From assembly GCF_026183735.1 (NCBI RefSeq), contig NZ_JAPFRE010000015.1, positions 321,914 to 385,913 on the forward strand: a DNA stretch of 64,000 nucleotides. The letters run 5' to 3'. This stretch comes from Alteromonas sp. ASW11-130 (GTDB taxonomy: Bacteria; Pseudomonadota; Gammaproteobacteria; Enterobacterales; Alteromonadaceae). The position numbers were made by a program, and so were the translations under genes. The notes beneath the pieces were generated by a model. That model worked only from the letters and a program-made list of their open reading frames with translations, was not told the origin of the DNA and did no database searches. This document shows, in pieces, positions 9,400 to 18,946 of this stretch. How positions within the stretch are numbered: position 1 is the stretch's first letter; the number at the start of each line of letters is the position of its first letter.

Positions 9400-10710
9400 A
9401 TGAAAAAAACACTATTTATTGTGCTAACTGCCCTGTTGCTGTCGGGCTATGTTATCAGCCCCCCGGTGGGCGCTACGCCACCGCCTGAGCCCCAGATGGC
9501 ACAGCGAGAAGTTAGCGACGCGGAGCTAGACAGCATTTTGGCACCTATAGCGCTTTATCCAGATACCGTACTGACGCATATATTGATCGCGTCGACTTAT
9601 CCATTGGAAGTGTTAAATGCGTATCGGTGGCGCAAAGATAATGCGCATCTGTCCGCTGAAGAGGTGACCGAAGAAGTCGAAGTATTTGACTGGGACCCCA
9701 GTGTCCGCGCACTCGCGCCGTTAACCCAAGTGCTGGAAACCATGAGTGATGATTTAGACTGGTTACAAGATTTAGGCGACAACGTGCTGATTGACCAAAG
9801 TCGTGTTTTAGCTAGGGTTCAGGTATTGCGCCAGCACGCCTTAAATACAGGGCACCTTAAAAATTCTGACTACCTCACCTATGAAAAAGAGGAGGAAGTG
9901 ATTGTTATAGAGCCGCGCCGACGTGAAGTTGTTTATATTCCCTACTACGACACCCGTGTCGTTTACGGCAACTGGTGGCATCCTATTGCGCCGGTTTACT
10001 GGCATCATCCAGTACATGCGGTATCGCATGCGAGTTTTTATTGGAGCCCAAGTTTCCGCTTATCGACGCATTTTTATTTTGGCGGCATTCATTGGCATGA
10101 CCGCCATGTAGTGTTCTCTCATGCGCCAGTGCGTTATTACCATCGCCCACGTAATACGCGTCACGTATACAGTAAGGGGTTTCAACGGTGGAACCATAAC
10201 GCGGACCATCGCCGTTCCCGTTATTCCCCCAGAGTAATTAACCGGGTACATTCCTTACAGGAAGGAAATCAGATTCAAAGCAAACCTAATTATCAGCAGC
10301 GTAACATCCAGCATCGAGCGCTAAATGACGAATTAAAGCAGGTACGCAATCTACCCCGCAACAAAGTAATTGATAAACGGGATCTTCGTTCAGCGCACCC
10401 TCGCGATGTACAACGAGAAAAGCGTGATGTTGCCCCCGTCCGTCGCAGTGAACTAGCCAAGCCAGAAAGGCCAGTGCTGGATAAAAAAGAGTATATGCAA
10501 CGAGAGCGTCATGTTTCTCGCCGGCCAAAAGTAGAGCGAAGAGAGCTTCACCGACAACACGCTGACCCTAGGCATGTGGAAATAAAACGAGACACTGTCT
10601 CGACTGTCTCGCGGGATAGAACGTCAGTGAAAGACTTAACTCAACGCAACGAGTTGCCCCGCCGAGAGCAACGCGAGGCCCACCGTAGCAGAGATCGAGA
10701 AAGAAATTGA
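9400..10710 (+). CDS. DUF3300 domain protein, exported, with basic C-terminal tail
   Basis: Function unknown; DUF3300 proteins are exported. The N terminus is a signal peptide (MKKTLFIVLTALLLSGYV). The DUF3300 domain covers about residues 40-215, with the hallmark ILAPIALYPD and the WDPSVRAL and YIPYYDTRVVYG blocks. From about residue 230 the chain is very rich in Arg, His and Lys, ending in a low-complexity basic tail that may bind nucleic acid or a polyanionic surface (inference). I choose ATG at 9400 over GTG at 9394 because AGGAG lies six bases before the ATG. It is transcribed alone and followed by a strong hairpin. Confidence 0.85.
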   Translation: MKKTLFIVLTALLLSGYVISPPVGATPPPEPQMAQREVSDAELDSILAPIALYPDTVLTHILIASTYPLEVLNAYRWRKDNAHLSAEEVTEEVEVFDWDPSVRALAPLTQVLETMSDDLDWLQDLGDNVLIDQSRVLARVQVLRQHALNTGHLKNSDYLTYEKEEEVIVIEPRRREVVYIPYYDTRVVYGNWWHPIAPVYWHHPVHAVSHASFYWSPSFRLSTHFYFGGIHWHDRHVVFSHAPVRYYHRPRNTRHVYSKGFQRWNHNADHRRSRYSPRVINRVHSLQEGNQIQSKPNYQQRNIQHRALNDELKQVRNLPRNKVIDKRDLRSAHPRDVQREKRDVAPVRRSELAKPERPVLDKKEYMQRERHVSRRPKVERRELHRQHADPRHVEIKRDTVSTVSRDRTSVKDLTQRNELPRREQREAHRSRDRERN

Positions 10711-10730
10711 TATAACGATTTACCACCGCG

Positions 10731-10763
10731 TTATCGACCCCGCAAGGAGGCGGGGGACGATAA
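10731..10763 (+). terminator. Strong GC hairpin after the DUF3300 gene
   Basis: TTATCG and CCCCGC on the left arm pair with GCGGGG and CGATAA on the right arm around an AAGGAG loop, twelve base pairs with a small bulge. It lies 20 bases after the stop codon. No T run follows, so it may act as an RNA-stabilising 3' end or a weak terminator. Confidence 0.5.
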
Positions 10764-10822
10764 CATTCAACCAAAACAATAACGCAATCTACACCATCAA
10801 TTTCCCGTGATTGTTACAGTGA

Positions 10823-10912
10823 AAGCGGTAGCCTCCGTAGTCCATACAGACCATTCCTTTTGCTAGAAAATCCCTCGTCACTACCGCGTAAGCGGTAGTC
10901 TCCGTAGTCCAT
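10823..10912. repeat. Pair of 23-base direct repeats
   Basis: Two copies of a 23-base sequence beginning AAGCGGTAG and ending GTAGTCCAT start at 10823 and 10890, differing at one base (C versus T). The spacing is 67 bases. They lie in the gap between convergent genes; function is unknown. Confidence 0.6.
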
Positions 10913-10977
10913 TCCTTCCTATTGGCAGGCTAGATAACTTACGAACTTACACACCGCTCCACAACACGAAATACTTT

Positions 10978-11862
10978 TTAGACGGCGTGCAAAACGGAAT
11001 CTTCCATTCTCTGCGTAAACGCTTCGACGAAACGCTGTGGGGATTGAGCATCAAGGGTGAAATACAGTGATGGTTCAATTAACTCCAATTCCATAATCGC
11101 CCACGTTTCCTCATAGCGAATCAGATCTACACGGGCATATAAGGCTGTATCGGGCATAGCATTGAGCGCTTGCTCGGCTGCTCCCAGCATGTCATCGTTT
11201 GGACTACAGACGGCCAACTGCCCTCCATGCTCTTCCTGTACGCGAAAATCACCTGAAGCTGGGCGTTTTAAGATTGCGTGGCTATAGTTACCATTAAAAT
11301 AAAATAGTGAATACTCACCTTCTTTTTCGATGTTATCTAAAAAAGGTTGAACCATTAGCTGACGGTTAGCGAATATTTTCATTAATTCATCGCACTTCGC
11401 ATTGAGTTCAGCCAAAGACAGTTTAAATGTATCGTCTGCATTAGCGCTGAGGGTCGGTTTGATAATCAGATAGTCAGTGTTCCAATGTCTAAACTGAGCT
11501 TCAATTTTATCTTTTTCAAAACATGACAACCAACGTGTAGGAACAACCATCGACCCGTGTTTTTGTAGATCTTTTAAATAGGTTTTGTGCAAGTTCCATC
11601 GCTGCAAAGTAAAGGTGTTTTCAAGTTTAGCTCGCGACTTATCAATTTCGTTAAGTGTCTTTAAAAATGCCTCTGGGTGTTGTTGATAGTCCCAGGTACT
11701 TCGCACAATGACTGCTTCATACGCATCCCAGTTAATATCTCGACGGTGCCACGAAATCGTATCTACATGCCAGCCAGCTTGAGCGAAAGGGGCAATCAAT
11801 AGCTCGTCGTATACGAAGAAGCCTTCCAAGTGATCAGTAGATAAAAACGCTAACTTTTTCAT
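10978..11862 (-). CDS. ATP-grasp fold protein of unknown specificity
   Basis: A 294-residue protein related to the RimK/glutathione-synthetase side of the ATP-grasp superfamily. These enzymes join a carboxylate to an amine or thiol using ATP. Visible parts are a pre-ATP-grasp N-terminal region (residues 1-95), the DYLIIKPTLSANADDTF loop that would contact ATP near 130-150, EGEYSLFYFNG near 190, and VDLIRYEE...MELELIEPSLYF with the likely metal ligands near 245-265. Its ATG directly follows the stop codon of the DUF1439 gene, so the two are co-translated. The substrate is unknown. Confidence 0.75.
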   Translation of the reverse strand: MKKLAFLSTDHLEGFFVYDELLIAPFAQAGWHVDTISWHRRDINWDAYEAVIVRSTWDYQQHPEAFLKTLNEIDKSRAKLENTFTLQRWNLHKTYLKDLQKHGSMVVPTRWLSCFEKDKIEAQFRHWNTDYLIIKPTLSANADDTFKLSLAELNAKCDELMKIFANRQLMVQPFLDNIEKEGEYSLFYFNGNYSHAILKRPASGDFRVQEEHGGQLAVCSPNDDMLGAAEQALNAMPDTALYARVDLIRYEETWAIMELELIEPSLYFTLDAQSPQRFVEAFTQRMEDSVLHAV

Positions 11863-12393
11863 TTATAGCTCTATAATTAGTTTTTCGTCACGAACGGCCA
11901 TACTTTTCGGTAGTTGATGTGCAAAAATACCCAGTTCCATGTCATTTAAATCAAGAAGCAATATGACAGGCAATACCTTCCCCTGAATAGCCTCAACGCC
12001 TTTTAACATGCCATTAGAGTTTGCCATATTGTTTTCGATAACATTAAGATCCGAAAGGATAGGGTTTTCAATCTGTAACTCTTTTTTGGCCCGACGCCAT
12101 GCCAATTGTCCGCTAACTTTTCCACGTGCAGTAATCGTTCCTGCCGTTCTTTCAGCTTTCACTGTAACGATCATACTCACATCGTTATTCGCCACACCCA
12201 AATCTACTTCAGGATCGGTGAAGGTTAATATCATACCTTCATAGAGTTGGGTTTGGGGAAAGGACGCTTTTGCCATCATATCGACATCTTTTTCAGAAAG
12301 CTTTAATGTAAATGCCAAAGCCGCTGTTGTAGTGAAAATCAGGCACAACATCGCGGTTATTTTTGCAAGTTTTAGATATGAGCTATAGGTCAT
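11863..12393 (-). CDS. DUF1439 (YceB-like) exported protein
   Basis: A 176-residue protein with an N-terminal hydrophobic export signal (about residues 8-28). The following beta-rich region, starting LKLSEKDVDMMA and ending with a conserved hydrophobic strand, resembles the DUF1439/YceB family of periplasmic proteins or lipoproteins. I see no clear lipobox cysteine (the cleavage region reads TTTAALAF), so it is probably a soluble periplasmic or membrane-tethered form. It is the first gene of a two-gene operon with the ATP-grasp protein. Its biochemical role is unknown. Confidence 0.65.
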   Translation of the reverse strand: MTYSSYLKLAKITAMLCLIFTTTAALAFTLKLSEKDVDMMAKASFPQTQLYEGMILTFTDPEVDLGVANNDVSMIVTVKAERTAGTITARGKVSGQLAWRRAKKELQIENPILSDLNVIENNMANSNGMLKGVEAIQGKVLPVILLLDLNDMELGIFAHQLPKSMAVRDEKLIIEL

Positions 12394-12693
12394 TATTTTG
12401 TCTCTTCTTGTCTTATGAATAGCGCCCTAATTGGTACTGCACTTTGCTATCAGTCGGTTCAACGTTGGCTGTGATTAGTATCAAACTTGTAATAATTACT
12501 GTTCAACAGAATGTGCCTTGTTTATCTTTTCTCTCGCTCCATGTTATGAAAATTCAGTGACACAAATGCGAGCGAAATTAGCGCTGAGCCTACATTATTG
12601 CGAATGGGTATAACTTGGCAAGCGACTAACCAACAGTCTATCATGCTCAATCAGATTAAAAATCAGCATAGTTAGTGAACGAGAGAATTGCGC

Positions 12694-13578
12694 GTGCAAG
12701 AATTTTTAGCCGAAATTAAGCAATACCTTACCTTTGAACTGTTTAGGCTGTTTAATCACTCCTTCACGTTAGGGGATCTACTGTTTATTCCAATTATTCT
12801 TATTGTAGGCTCCTGGATAATAAAAAAACTCGCACATTTATCGACTTACCGATTACGTAAAACGGGTGCCAGTGCTGATACGGTTCATTTGTTCAAGCGC
12901 ATCTTTTATATCATTGCTTTTGCCGTCCTGATTGTGACCATGTTGGAACTACTCAGCGTTCCTCTTACAGCCTTTGCGTTCCTTTCAGGTGCTATCGCGA
13001 TAGGCGTTGGTTTTGGCGCACAAAATATTATTAACAACTTTATTAGCGGCTGGATTTTGATGTGGGAGCGTCCTATCCGTATTGGCGATTTTTTAGAGGT
13101 TGATAATGCGCGCGGTTCCGTTGAAGCCATCAATACACGTTCTACCCGCATTCGCCGTATAGATGGGGTGCATATGCTCATCCCAAACAGTAAATTATTA
13201 GAAAACACAGTAATAAACTGGACATTAATTGACCGTCTGACACGAACTTCAGTAAAAGTCGGCGTAGCGTATGGTTCGCCGTGCAAAAAAGTGGCAGAAC
13301 TAATCGAACAAGCGGTAACAGACCAGGACGATATTCTGACCGAGCCTAAACCTGTAGTAATTTTTGAAGACTTTGGCGACAACGCCTTAGTATTTGAGAC
13401 GTACTTTTGGGTCAATGCCACGGTGGAGCGGGACTTAAGAAAAATACGCAGTGCGGTACGGTTTGCCATAGATGAACTGTTTGCTGAAGCAAATATCGTC
13501 ATCGCCTATCCGCAGCGTGATGTGCATGTAGATGGCGCCCTTACCCTCACGCGACCTAAAAAGGAAATTAACGGATGA
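12694..13578 (+). CDS. MscS-family small-conductance mechanosensitive channel
   Basis: Inner-membrane channel that opens under membrane tension during osmotic downshock. About 294 residues: three hydrophobic segments in about residues 20-110, the pore-lining helix with the Gly/Ala pattern AIAIGVGFGAQNIINNF, then the cytoplasmic MscS beta domain (WERPIRIGDFLEV, TRIRRIDG, LIPNSKLLE). Length matches the short MscS type. I prefer GTG at 12694 over TTG at 12688 because GAGAG is eight bases before the GTG but only two before the TTG. The stop overlaps the start of the ZntB-like gene by four bases, so the two form an operon. Confidence 0.9.
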   Translation: MQEFLAEIKQYLTFELFRLFNHSFTLGDLLFIPIILIVGSWIIKKLAHLSTYRLRKTGASADTVHLFKRIFYIIAFAVLIVTMLELLSVPLTAFAFLSGAIAIGVGFGAQNIINNFISGWILMWERPIRIGDFLEVDNARGSVEAINTRSTRIRRIDGVHMLIPNSKLLENTVINWTLIDRLTRTSVKVGVAYGSPCKKVAELIEQAVTDQDDILTEPKPVVIFEDFGDNALVFETYFWVNATVERDLRKIRSAVRFAIDELFAEANIVIAYPQRDVHVDGALTLTRPKKEING

Positions 13579-14546
13579 ACACGCCAACGTCAGAGGCCCT
13601 GTTATGGGCCTACCTCATTAAAACCGACGGTACCAGTCAAATACTTTCGCTGCAAGATTTCCCGTTTACGTGTGCCGCCAATGAGTACGTGTGGGTGCAC
13701 CTATGTTCAGATGTGGCTGAAGTTGATAATATCATGCGCACACTTCAGCTTTCCGCTACGGTGGCAGATAAACTTGCAGCGCCCGTCACCCGTCCAGGCA
13801 CTATTATAGTGGACCATGGCACCTTAATTTACCTGCGTGGAATAAATAAAAACCCAGGGGCGGCTCCTGATGATATGGTGTCGTTGCGCGTGTGGCTTTC
13901 GGATAAAATGATTGTTACTGCCAGACGAACCGATCGTGGGTTGATATCAATTAATGAAAACAGACAACAAGTGGAAGATGGTTACTCCCCCGCTTCGTCT
14001 ACGCATATGCTTATTCAGATCATTGAGAATTTAGCAGACAAAATCCACGAGACCGTCGAACAACTGGACGACATTTTGGTCGAATTTGAATTAGGTGATC
14101 ATCTAGACCGAAAAGCGCGCATTGCCTTAGGTGATTTGCGACGCAGAGCGGCGTCTATTAGACGATATCTCGCCCCTCAGCGGGACGCATTAGATGCAAT
14201 GTTCAGACTTCCCCACCTAAGTAACGAACAGATGTTCGAGCTAAGAGAGCAGACTGAGCGCGTTACCCGCTACATTGAAGATCTCGATTTAGCGCGTGAA
14301 AGAGCAATGGTGTTGCAGGATGAATTACGCAACACTATTGCGGATCGTCAGGGTATGCGCATGTATGTTTTATCCATGGTTACCGCCATCTTTCTGCCCC
14401 TTTCATTCCTTACCGGTGTGTTTGGAATGAATGTGGCCGGCTTACCCGGAACGGAATCTCCTGAAGCTTTCACTATTCTCGTGGCCGCTATGGGTGGCCT
14501 AGCAGTAGCAATGCTTATTGCCATGTTATGGAAACGTTGGTTATAG
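13575..14546 (+). CDS. CorA-family transporter, ZntB-like
   Basis: A 323-residue divalent-cation transporter of the CorA superfamily. A long cytoplasmic N-terminal domain (about 1-260) ends in coiled helices. Two C-terminal membrane helices follow, with the family signature read as GVFGMN at the end of the first. The G-x-N signature and the overall length fit ZntB, a zinc transporter, but Mg2+ or Ni2+ transport cannot be excluded from sequence. It overlaps the MscS gene by four bases (ATGA), so both are translated from one message. Confidence 0.82.
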   Translation: MNTPTSEALLWAYLIKTDGTSQILSLQDFPFTCAANEYVWVHLCSDVAEVDNIMRTLQLSATVADKLAAPVTRPGTIIVDHGTLIYLRGINKNPGAAPDDMVSLRVWLSDKMIVTARRTDRGLISINENRQQVEDGYSPASSTHMLIQIIENLADKIHETVEQLDDILVEFELGDHLDRKARIALGDLRRRAASIRRYLAPQRDALDAMFRLPHLSNEQMFELREQTERVTRYIEDLDLARERAMVLQDELRNTIADRQGMRMYVLSMVTAIFLPLSFLTGVFGMNVAGLPGTESPEAFTILVAAMGGLAVAMLIAMLWKRWL

Positions 14547-15091
14547 CCGCCATAGTTGAATACGTTTGCTTTACCCTTTAAAAGGGAGTGGGTACCCCCT
14601 TATCTGGGTCGCTCAGAGTTCGCATTCATGGCTAATTTGCGCGACCAATACAATTACCCAAAGCACGCTTTACCTCAGCGAAGATACAGACTGTCCGCGC
14701 AGAGGAACCTTCTTTTGTTTGCAAGGGTCTTGATCAATAAGAAATCATAATTAGTTGTATATGTTTTCCAGAGGAATGGCTCGGCAATACCAGCAGCCGC
14801 CTGCATATAAATGGAACGTGAGGGAATATTCATCTTTTTACCCTGTTTTCCCCCCTTCCGTTACATTAGCCCTACCTAAATCGACATTAAATATGGGTGG
14901 CTTTCCATCTGAGCATTACCACCTGAGCACCTTTCATTGCTGCCCAGTTACTAATTTGTGTGAAATTTGGGCCAGAAAAAACTTACCTGCGAATCAGGTC
15001 GCACACTTATTTATTGTGATCTTCTATATAGCGAGCTTCTTATCTACCCTGTCACCACACGATTATCGCCCGTTTCCAATAAGGAGTGAAA
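14547..15091. other. Gap of 545 bases without a supported gene
   Basis: Two frames of 64 and 114 codons are open on the plus strand, but they begin at weak starts without ribosome binding sites, have no recognisable domains, and the second runs into the start of the next gene. I see no promoter or terminator I can defend. Confidence 0.5.
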
Positions 15092-15829
15092 ATGACTAAG
15101 CAAGCAACTCTTTACCGTATGGTTTCTGATGAACATCTTTGCCCTTATGGCCTTAAGTCGAAAGATTTACTGGAACGAGAGGGTTATAAGGTAAACGATC
15201 ACAAGCTAACCTCACGCGAAGAAACAGATGCGTTTAAAGCAAAATATGGGGTAAAAACAACACCTCAGGCTTTCATTGATGATAAGCGTATTGGCGGCTA
15301 CGACGATTTACGCGAGTATTTCGGAAAAGGCGAAGAAGGTCAGCAAGGCACTACGTATACCCCAGTCATAGCCATATTTTTAATCGCTGCGTTATTCGTG
15401 GCCGCACTGCTATTCTCTTCGCGCTTACCCGTGGCAATTGAACCCACTATCTTGCATTTTGTAGCTTTTGCTATGGTGCTACTGGCATTGCAAAAGCTTC
15501 AAGATATAAATTCTTTTGCTACCATGTTTATTACCTATGACTTACTGGCGATGAAGCACCTACGCTACGCCTATTTTTACCCCTTTGCTGAAGCTTACGC
15601 GGGATTAGCAATGCTCGCTAAGTTTCCTATCCTAGCAATCGCTCCCGTATCAATATTCATCGGCGGTATAGGCGCTGCTTCAGTAATAAAAGCGGTATAC
15701 GTTGATAAGCGGGAATTGAAGTGCGCCTGTGTAGGAGGAGACAGCAACGTTCCTTTAGGATTCATTAGTTTGAGCGAAAACTTGTTTATGCTTGGCGCTG
15801 GCCTTTGGATGTTAACGAAGTTGATGTAG
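15092..15829 (+). CDS. Glutaredoxin domain fused to a MauE/DoxX-like membrane domain
   Basis: The N-terminal 80 residues are a glutaredoxin fold with the active site read as CPYG (only the first cysteine kept, a monothiol form) and the cis-proline segment TTPQAFID with GGYDDL following. Four or five membrane helices then cover about residues 90-245, ending with a CACVGG motif and PLGFISLSEN typical of MauE/methylamine-utilisation membrane redox proteins. It may relay thiol electrons across the inner membrane (inference). ATG at 15092 is chosen because AAGGAG lies five bases upstream; an in-frame GTG at 15086 overlaps that site. It converges on the RND pump genes. Confidence 0.82.
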   Translation: MTKQATLYRMVSDEHLCPYGLKSKDLLEREGYKVNDHKLTSREETDAFKAKYGVKTTPQAFIDDKRIGGYDDLREYFGKGEEGQQGTTYTPVIAIFLIAALFVAALLFSSRLPVAIEPTILHFVAFAMVLLALQKLQDINSFATMFITYDLLAMKHLRYAYFYPFAEAYAGLAMLAKFPILAIAPVSIFIGGIGAASVIKAVYVDKRELKCACVGGDSNVPLGFISLSENLFMLGAGLWMLTKLM

Positions 15830-15843
15830 TTAAGCGGCGCACC

Positions 15844-18800
15844 TTAGCGCCGCCTTAATACCTTTTCTACTGCTACGTAGAACATAGGTACAAAGAAAAT
15901 GGCCAGGAAAGTAGCCGCCAGCATGCCTCCTATTACCGCGATACCTATGGCATTCTGCGCAGCAGCGCCTGCACCGCTTGCCAAGGCTAGGGGCGACACC
16001 CCCAAAATAAAGGCCATAGACGTCATGATAATGGGACGAAAACGTTGTTTGGCCGCGTTGGCTACCGCCACCATCAAATCTTCACCATGGGAAACCTGCT
16101 CGCGGGCAAACTCAACGATCAAAATAGCATTCTTTGCTGCCAACCCAACCGTGGTCAGAAACGCCACCTGTAAATAGATGTCATTCGGTAAACCAAAAAA
16201 GTACGCAGCAGTTACCGCGCCCAGAATACCCAGCGGTACTACCAGGATTACGGCGACAGGTACAGCCCAACTTTCGTAAAGCGCCGCTAAACATAAAAAG
16301 ACGACAAGTACAGAAATAACATACAGCATGGGTGCTTGATCACCCGCTTCCTGTTCTTCATAGGATAACCCCGTCCATTCGACCCCAAACCCCTGAGGCA
16401 GCTGGTCAACTATCTTTTGCATTTCCTGCATGGCCTCCCCCGTAGAAACACCAGGGGCGGGGTTGCCTTGAATGTTTAAAGAGCCTATACCATTAAAACG
16501 TTCCAACCGAGGTGATCCATACGTCCACTCGTAAGTAGAAAACGCGCTAAATGCCACCATATCGCCTTCTTGATTTCGCACATACCATTTATCTAAATCC
16601 TCGGGATTCATACGGTAAGGTGCATCAGCCTGCAAATAGACTCGTTTTACTCGCCCCTGGTCAATAAAATCGTTAACGTAGCTTGAACCCCATGCAATTT
16701 GTAAAGTGGCATTGATTTCACTTAAAGGAATACCCAATGCAGAGGCTTTTTCATTATCAATATTAATTTTAAACTGGGGCACGTCACTCAGACCATTAGG
16801 TCTTACCCCCATCAGTTTTGGATTTTGCGAGGCCATACCTAATAACTGATTGCGCGCGTCCATTAGCGCTTCATGCCCTAACCCACCGCGATCAACAAGT
16901 TGCATACTGAAGCCTGTTGCGTTACCTAATTCCATAATAGGTGGCATCATAATAGGAAACGCCATGGCATCCTGAAATTGCGAGAAGGCTCCATAGGCTT
17001 GATTAGTTATAGCAAAAGCACTTTGGGACTCGTCCCGTTCGTCCCAGTCTACCAAATGAACAAAACCCATAGCAGCGTTTTGCGCACTTCCCGCGAAACT
17101 AAAACCGACGACCGAAAACATATCCTGCACAATCTCTTCATGTTGATTAAGGAAAAAGTCTTCGGCTTTCTTTACTGATTCTAGCGTACGTTCGGCGGTT
17201 GAACCGGGTGGCGTGGTCAGTATCATCAAAACACTGCCCTGATCTTCGTTCGGTAGAAACGAACCGGGTAAACGCATAAAAATAACTATCATCCCTGCTA
17301 CCAGTAAACCATATACCATAAAGAAACGTTTAAAGCGGCCTGCCATGTAAGAAGCGGAGCGCTGGTATTGGTGACGCCCTCCGTTGAACATCCGATTGAA
17401 AGCGCCGAGAAGCCCTTTACTTTTCTCATCATGCGGAACATGTTTTTTTAGAAATGTTGCACAAAGGGACGGGGATAAAATAATGGCAACGAGCACTGAA
17501 AATATCATCGCCGACACCAAAGTGATAGAAAATTGGCGATATATAGCCCCCGCCGAGCCGCTGAAAAATGCCATTGGTATAAACACTGTCGACAACACGG
17601 CGGCAATCCCCACAAGCGCACTACTGATCTGGGTCATGGACTTTTTGGTTGCCTCTTTAGGCCCAAGTCCTTCTTCTTCCATGATGCGTTCAACGTTTTC
17701 TACTACAACTATCGCATCATCTACCAGTAAGCCAATTGCCAATACCATGGCAAACATGGTTAACACATTGATGCTGAAACCGAAGCTATAGAGCACCGCA
17801 AATGTTCCCAATAAAACCACGGGGACCGCTATAGTTGGGATAAGAGTTGCGCGCCAGTTCTGTAGAAACAGCAACATTACCAGGAAAACCAGAATAATGG
17901 CTTCGATTAGGGTTTGTACCACCGACTTTATCGAAAGCTCGATGAATGGTGATGAATCCAGCGGATACACTACCGTGACCCCTTGCGGTAAAGTTGACTG
18001 TAGTTCATTAACCCGCTGTTTTACTCGTTCAATGGTGTCAAGTGCATTGGCACCTGCTGCCAGGCTCACTGCCATCCCCGAAGCGGGGTGCCGTTTGTAG
18101 CGCACGATCGCATCGTACGATTGCGCCCCCAACTCCACTCTAGCAACGTCCTTTAAACGTACTTGAGAGCCATCGGTATTGACACGTAAAACGATATTTT
18201 CGAAGTCATTCACCGAATGTAACAGGGACTGAGCCTGAATGGTGGCAGTAATTTGTTGGCCTTTGAGAGCGGGCATCCCACCTAGCTGGCCAGCTGAAAT
18301 ATCCGTATTTTGCGTTCGCACGGCATTTTGAATGTCAACTGGCGTCATGTTAAAGCTATATAGCTTGGCAGGGTCGAGCCAAATACGCATTGACCGTTGC
18401 GCACCGAACACCTGGACGCTACCTACACCATTCACCCGCGAAATAGGATCACGAAAGACCGATACCAACATGTCACTTAAATCAAACTGCGAGAAAGTAG
18501 CGTCCTCGGAATAAACCCCCACAACCAATGCAAACGAATTGTTGGCCTTCGTAACGGTCACCCCTTGTTGCTGCACTTCCTGCGGAAGCAACGGAATTGC
18601 CCCTTGGACCTTATTTTGTGTTTGCACCTGGGCGATATCCGGATCAGTTCCCGGTGCGAAGGTCAATGAAATGTTCATTGCGTTGTTAGCACTGGTAGCA
18701 GAAAAATAGCGTAAATTGTCGATACCCGACAGGTTTTGCTCAATAATTTGAGTAACTGAGTTTTCAACAGTTTCGGCTGACGCGCCTGGATAACTTGCGC

Positions 18801-18936
18801 TGATACTGACGGAAGGCGGAGCAACTTTAGGATATTGCTCGATCGGTAGAGAGCGAATTGCCAGCAAACCAGCCAACATAGTAATTATGGCAAGCACCCA
18901 GGCAAATACAGGGCGGTCGATAAAAAAATTAGCCAT
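15844..18936 (-). CDS. RND multidrug efflux permease, AcrB/MexB type (HAE-1)
   Basis: Inner-membrane proton-driven pump, 1030 residues, the normal AcrB length. It starts MANFFIDRPVFAWV, the classic HAE-1 N terminus, with twelve membrane helices and two large periplasmic loops. The proton-relay pair is visible in GLLVDDAIVVVENVER near residue 405, and the second half has VGLAAKNAILIVEFA with the matching lysine near 930. It pumps drugs, bile-like compounds or solvents in complex with the adjacent adaptor and an outer-membrane TolC-type channel not encoded here. Ten bases separate it from the adaptor gene. No local repressor gene is visible. Confidence 0.95.
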   Translation of the reverse strand: MANFFIDRPVFAWVLAIITMLAGLLAIRSLPIEQYPKVAPPSVSISASYPGASAETVENSVTQIIEQNLSGIDNLRYFSATSANNAMNISLTFAPGTDPDIAQVQTQNKVQGAIPLLPQEVQQQGVTVTKANNSFALVVGVYSEDATFSQFDLSDMLVSVFRDPISRVNGVGSVQVFGAQRSMRIWLDPAKLYSFNMTPVDIQNAVRTQNTDISAGQLGGMPALKGQQITATIQAQSLLHSVNDFENIVLRVNTDGSQVRLKDVARVELGAQSYDAIVRYKRHPASGMAVSLAAGANALDTIERVKQRVNELQSTLPQGVTVVYPLDSSPFIELSIKSVVQTLIEAIILVFLVMLLFLQNWRATLIPTIAVPVVLLGTFAVLYSFGFSINVLTMFAMVLAIGLLVDDAIVVVENVERIMEEEGLGPKEATKKSMTQISSALVGIAAVLSTVFIPMAFFSGSAGAIYRQFSITLVSAMIFSVLVAIILSPSLCATFLKKHVPHDEKSKGLLGAFNRMFNGGRHQYQRSASYMAGRFKRFFMVYGLLVAGMIVIFMRLPGSFLPNEDQGSVLMILTTPPGSTAERTLESVKKAEDFFLNQHEEIVQDMFSVVGFSFAGSAQNAAMGFVHLVDWDERDESQSAFAITNQAYGAFSQFQDAMAFPIMMPPIMELGNATGFSMQLVDRGGLGHEALMDARNQLLGMASQNPKLMGVRPNGLSDVPQFKINIDNEKASALGIPLSEINATLQIAWGSSYVNDFIDQGRVKRVYLQADAPYRMNPEDLDKWYVRNQEGDMVAFSAFSTYEWTYGSPRLERFNGIGSLNIQGNPAPGVSTGEAMQEMQKIVDQLPQGFGVEWTGLSYEEQEAGDQAPMLYVISVLVVFLCLAALYESWAVPVAVILVVPLGILGAVTAAYFFGLPNDIYLQVAFLTTVGLAAKNAILIVEFAREQVSHGEDLMVAVANAAKQRFRPIIMTSMAFILGVSPLALASGAGAAAQNAIGIAVIGGMLAATFLAIFFVPMFYVAVEKVLRRR

Positions 18937-18946
18937 GCGGTTTCCT

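Noticed and set aside
9597-10774. Several frames on both strands inside the DUF3300 gene
   Set aside because: Shadows of the basic, repetitive C-terminal coding region.
14556-15099. Two plus-strand frames of 64 and 114 codons between the ZntB-like and glutaredoxin-MauE genes
   Set aside because: No ribosome binding site, no domain, odd composition, and the second overlaps the real start at 15092.
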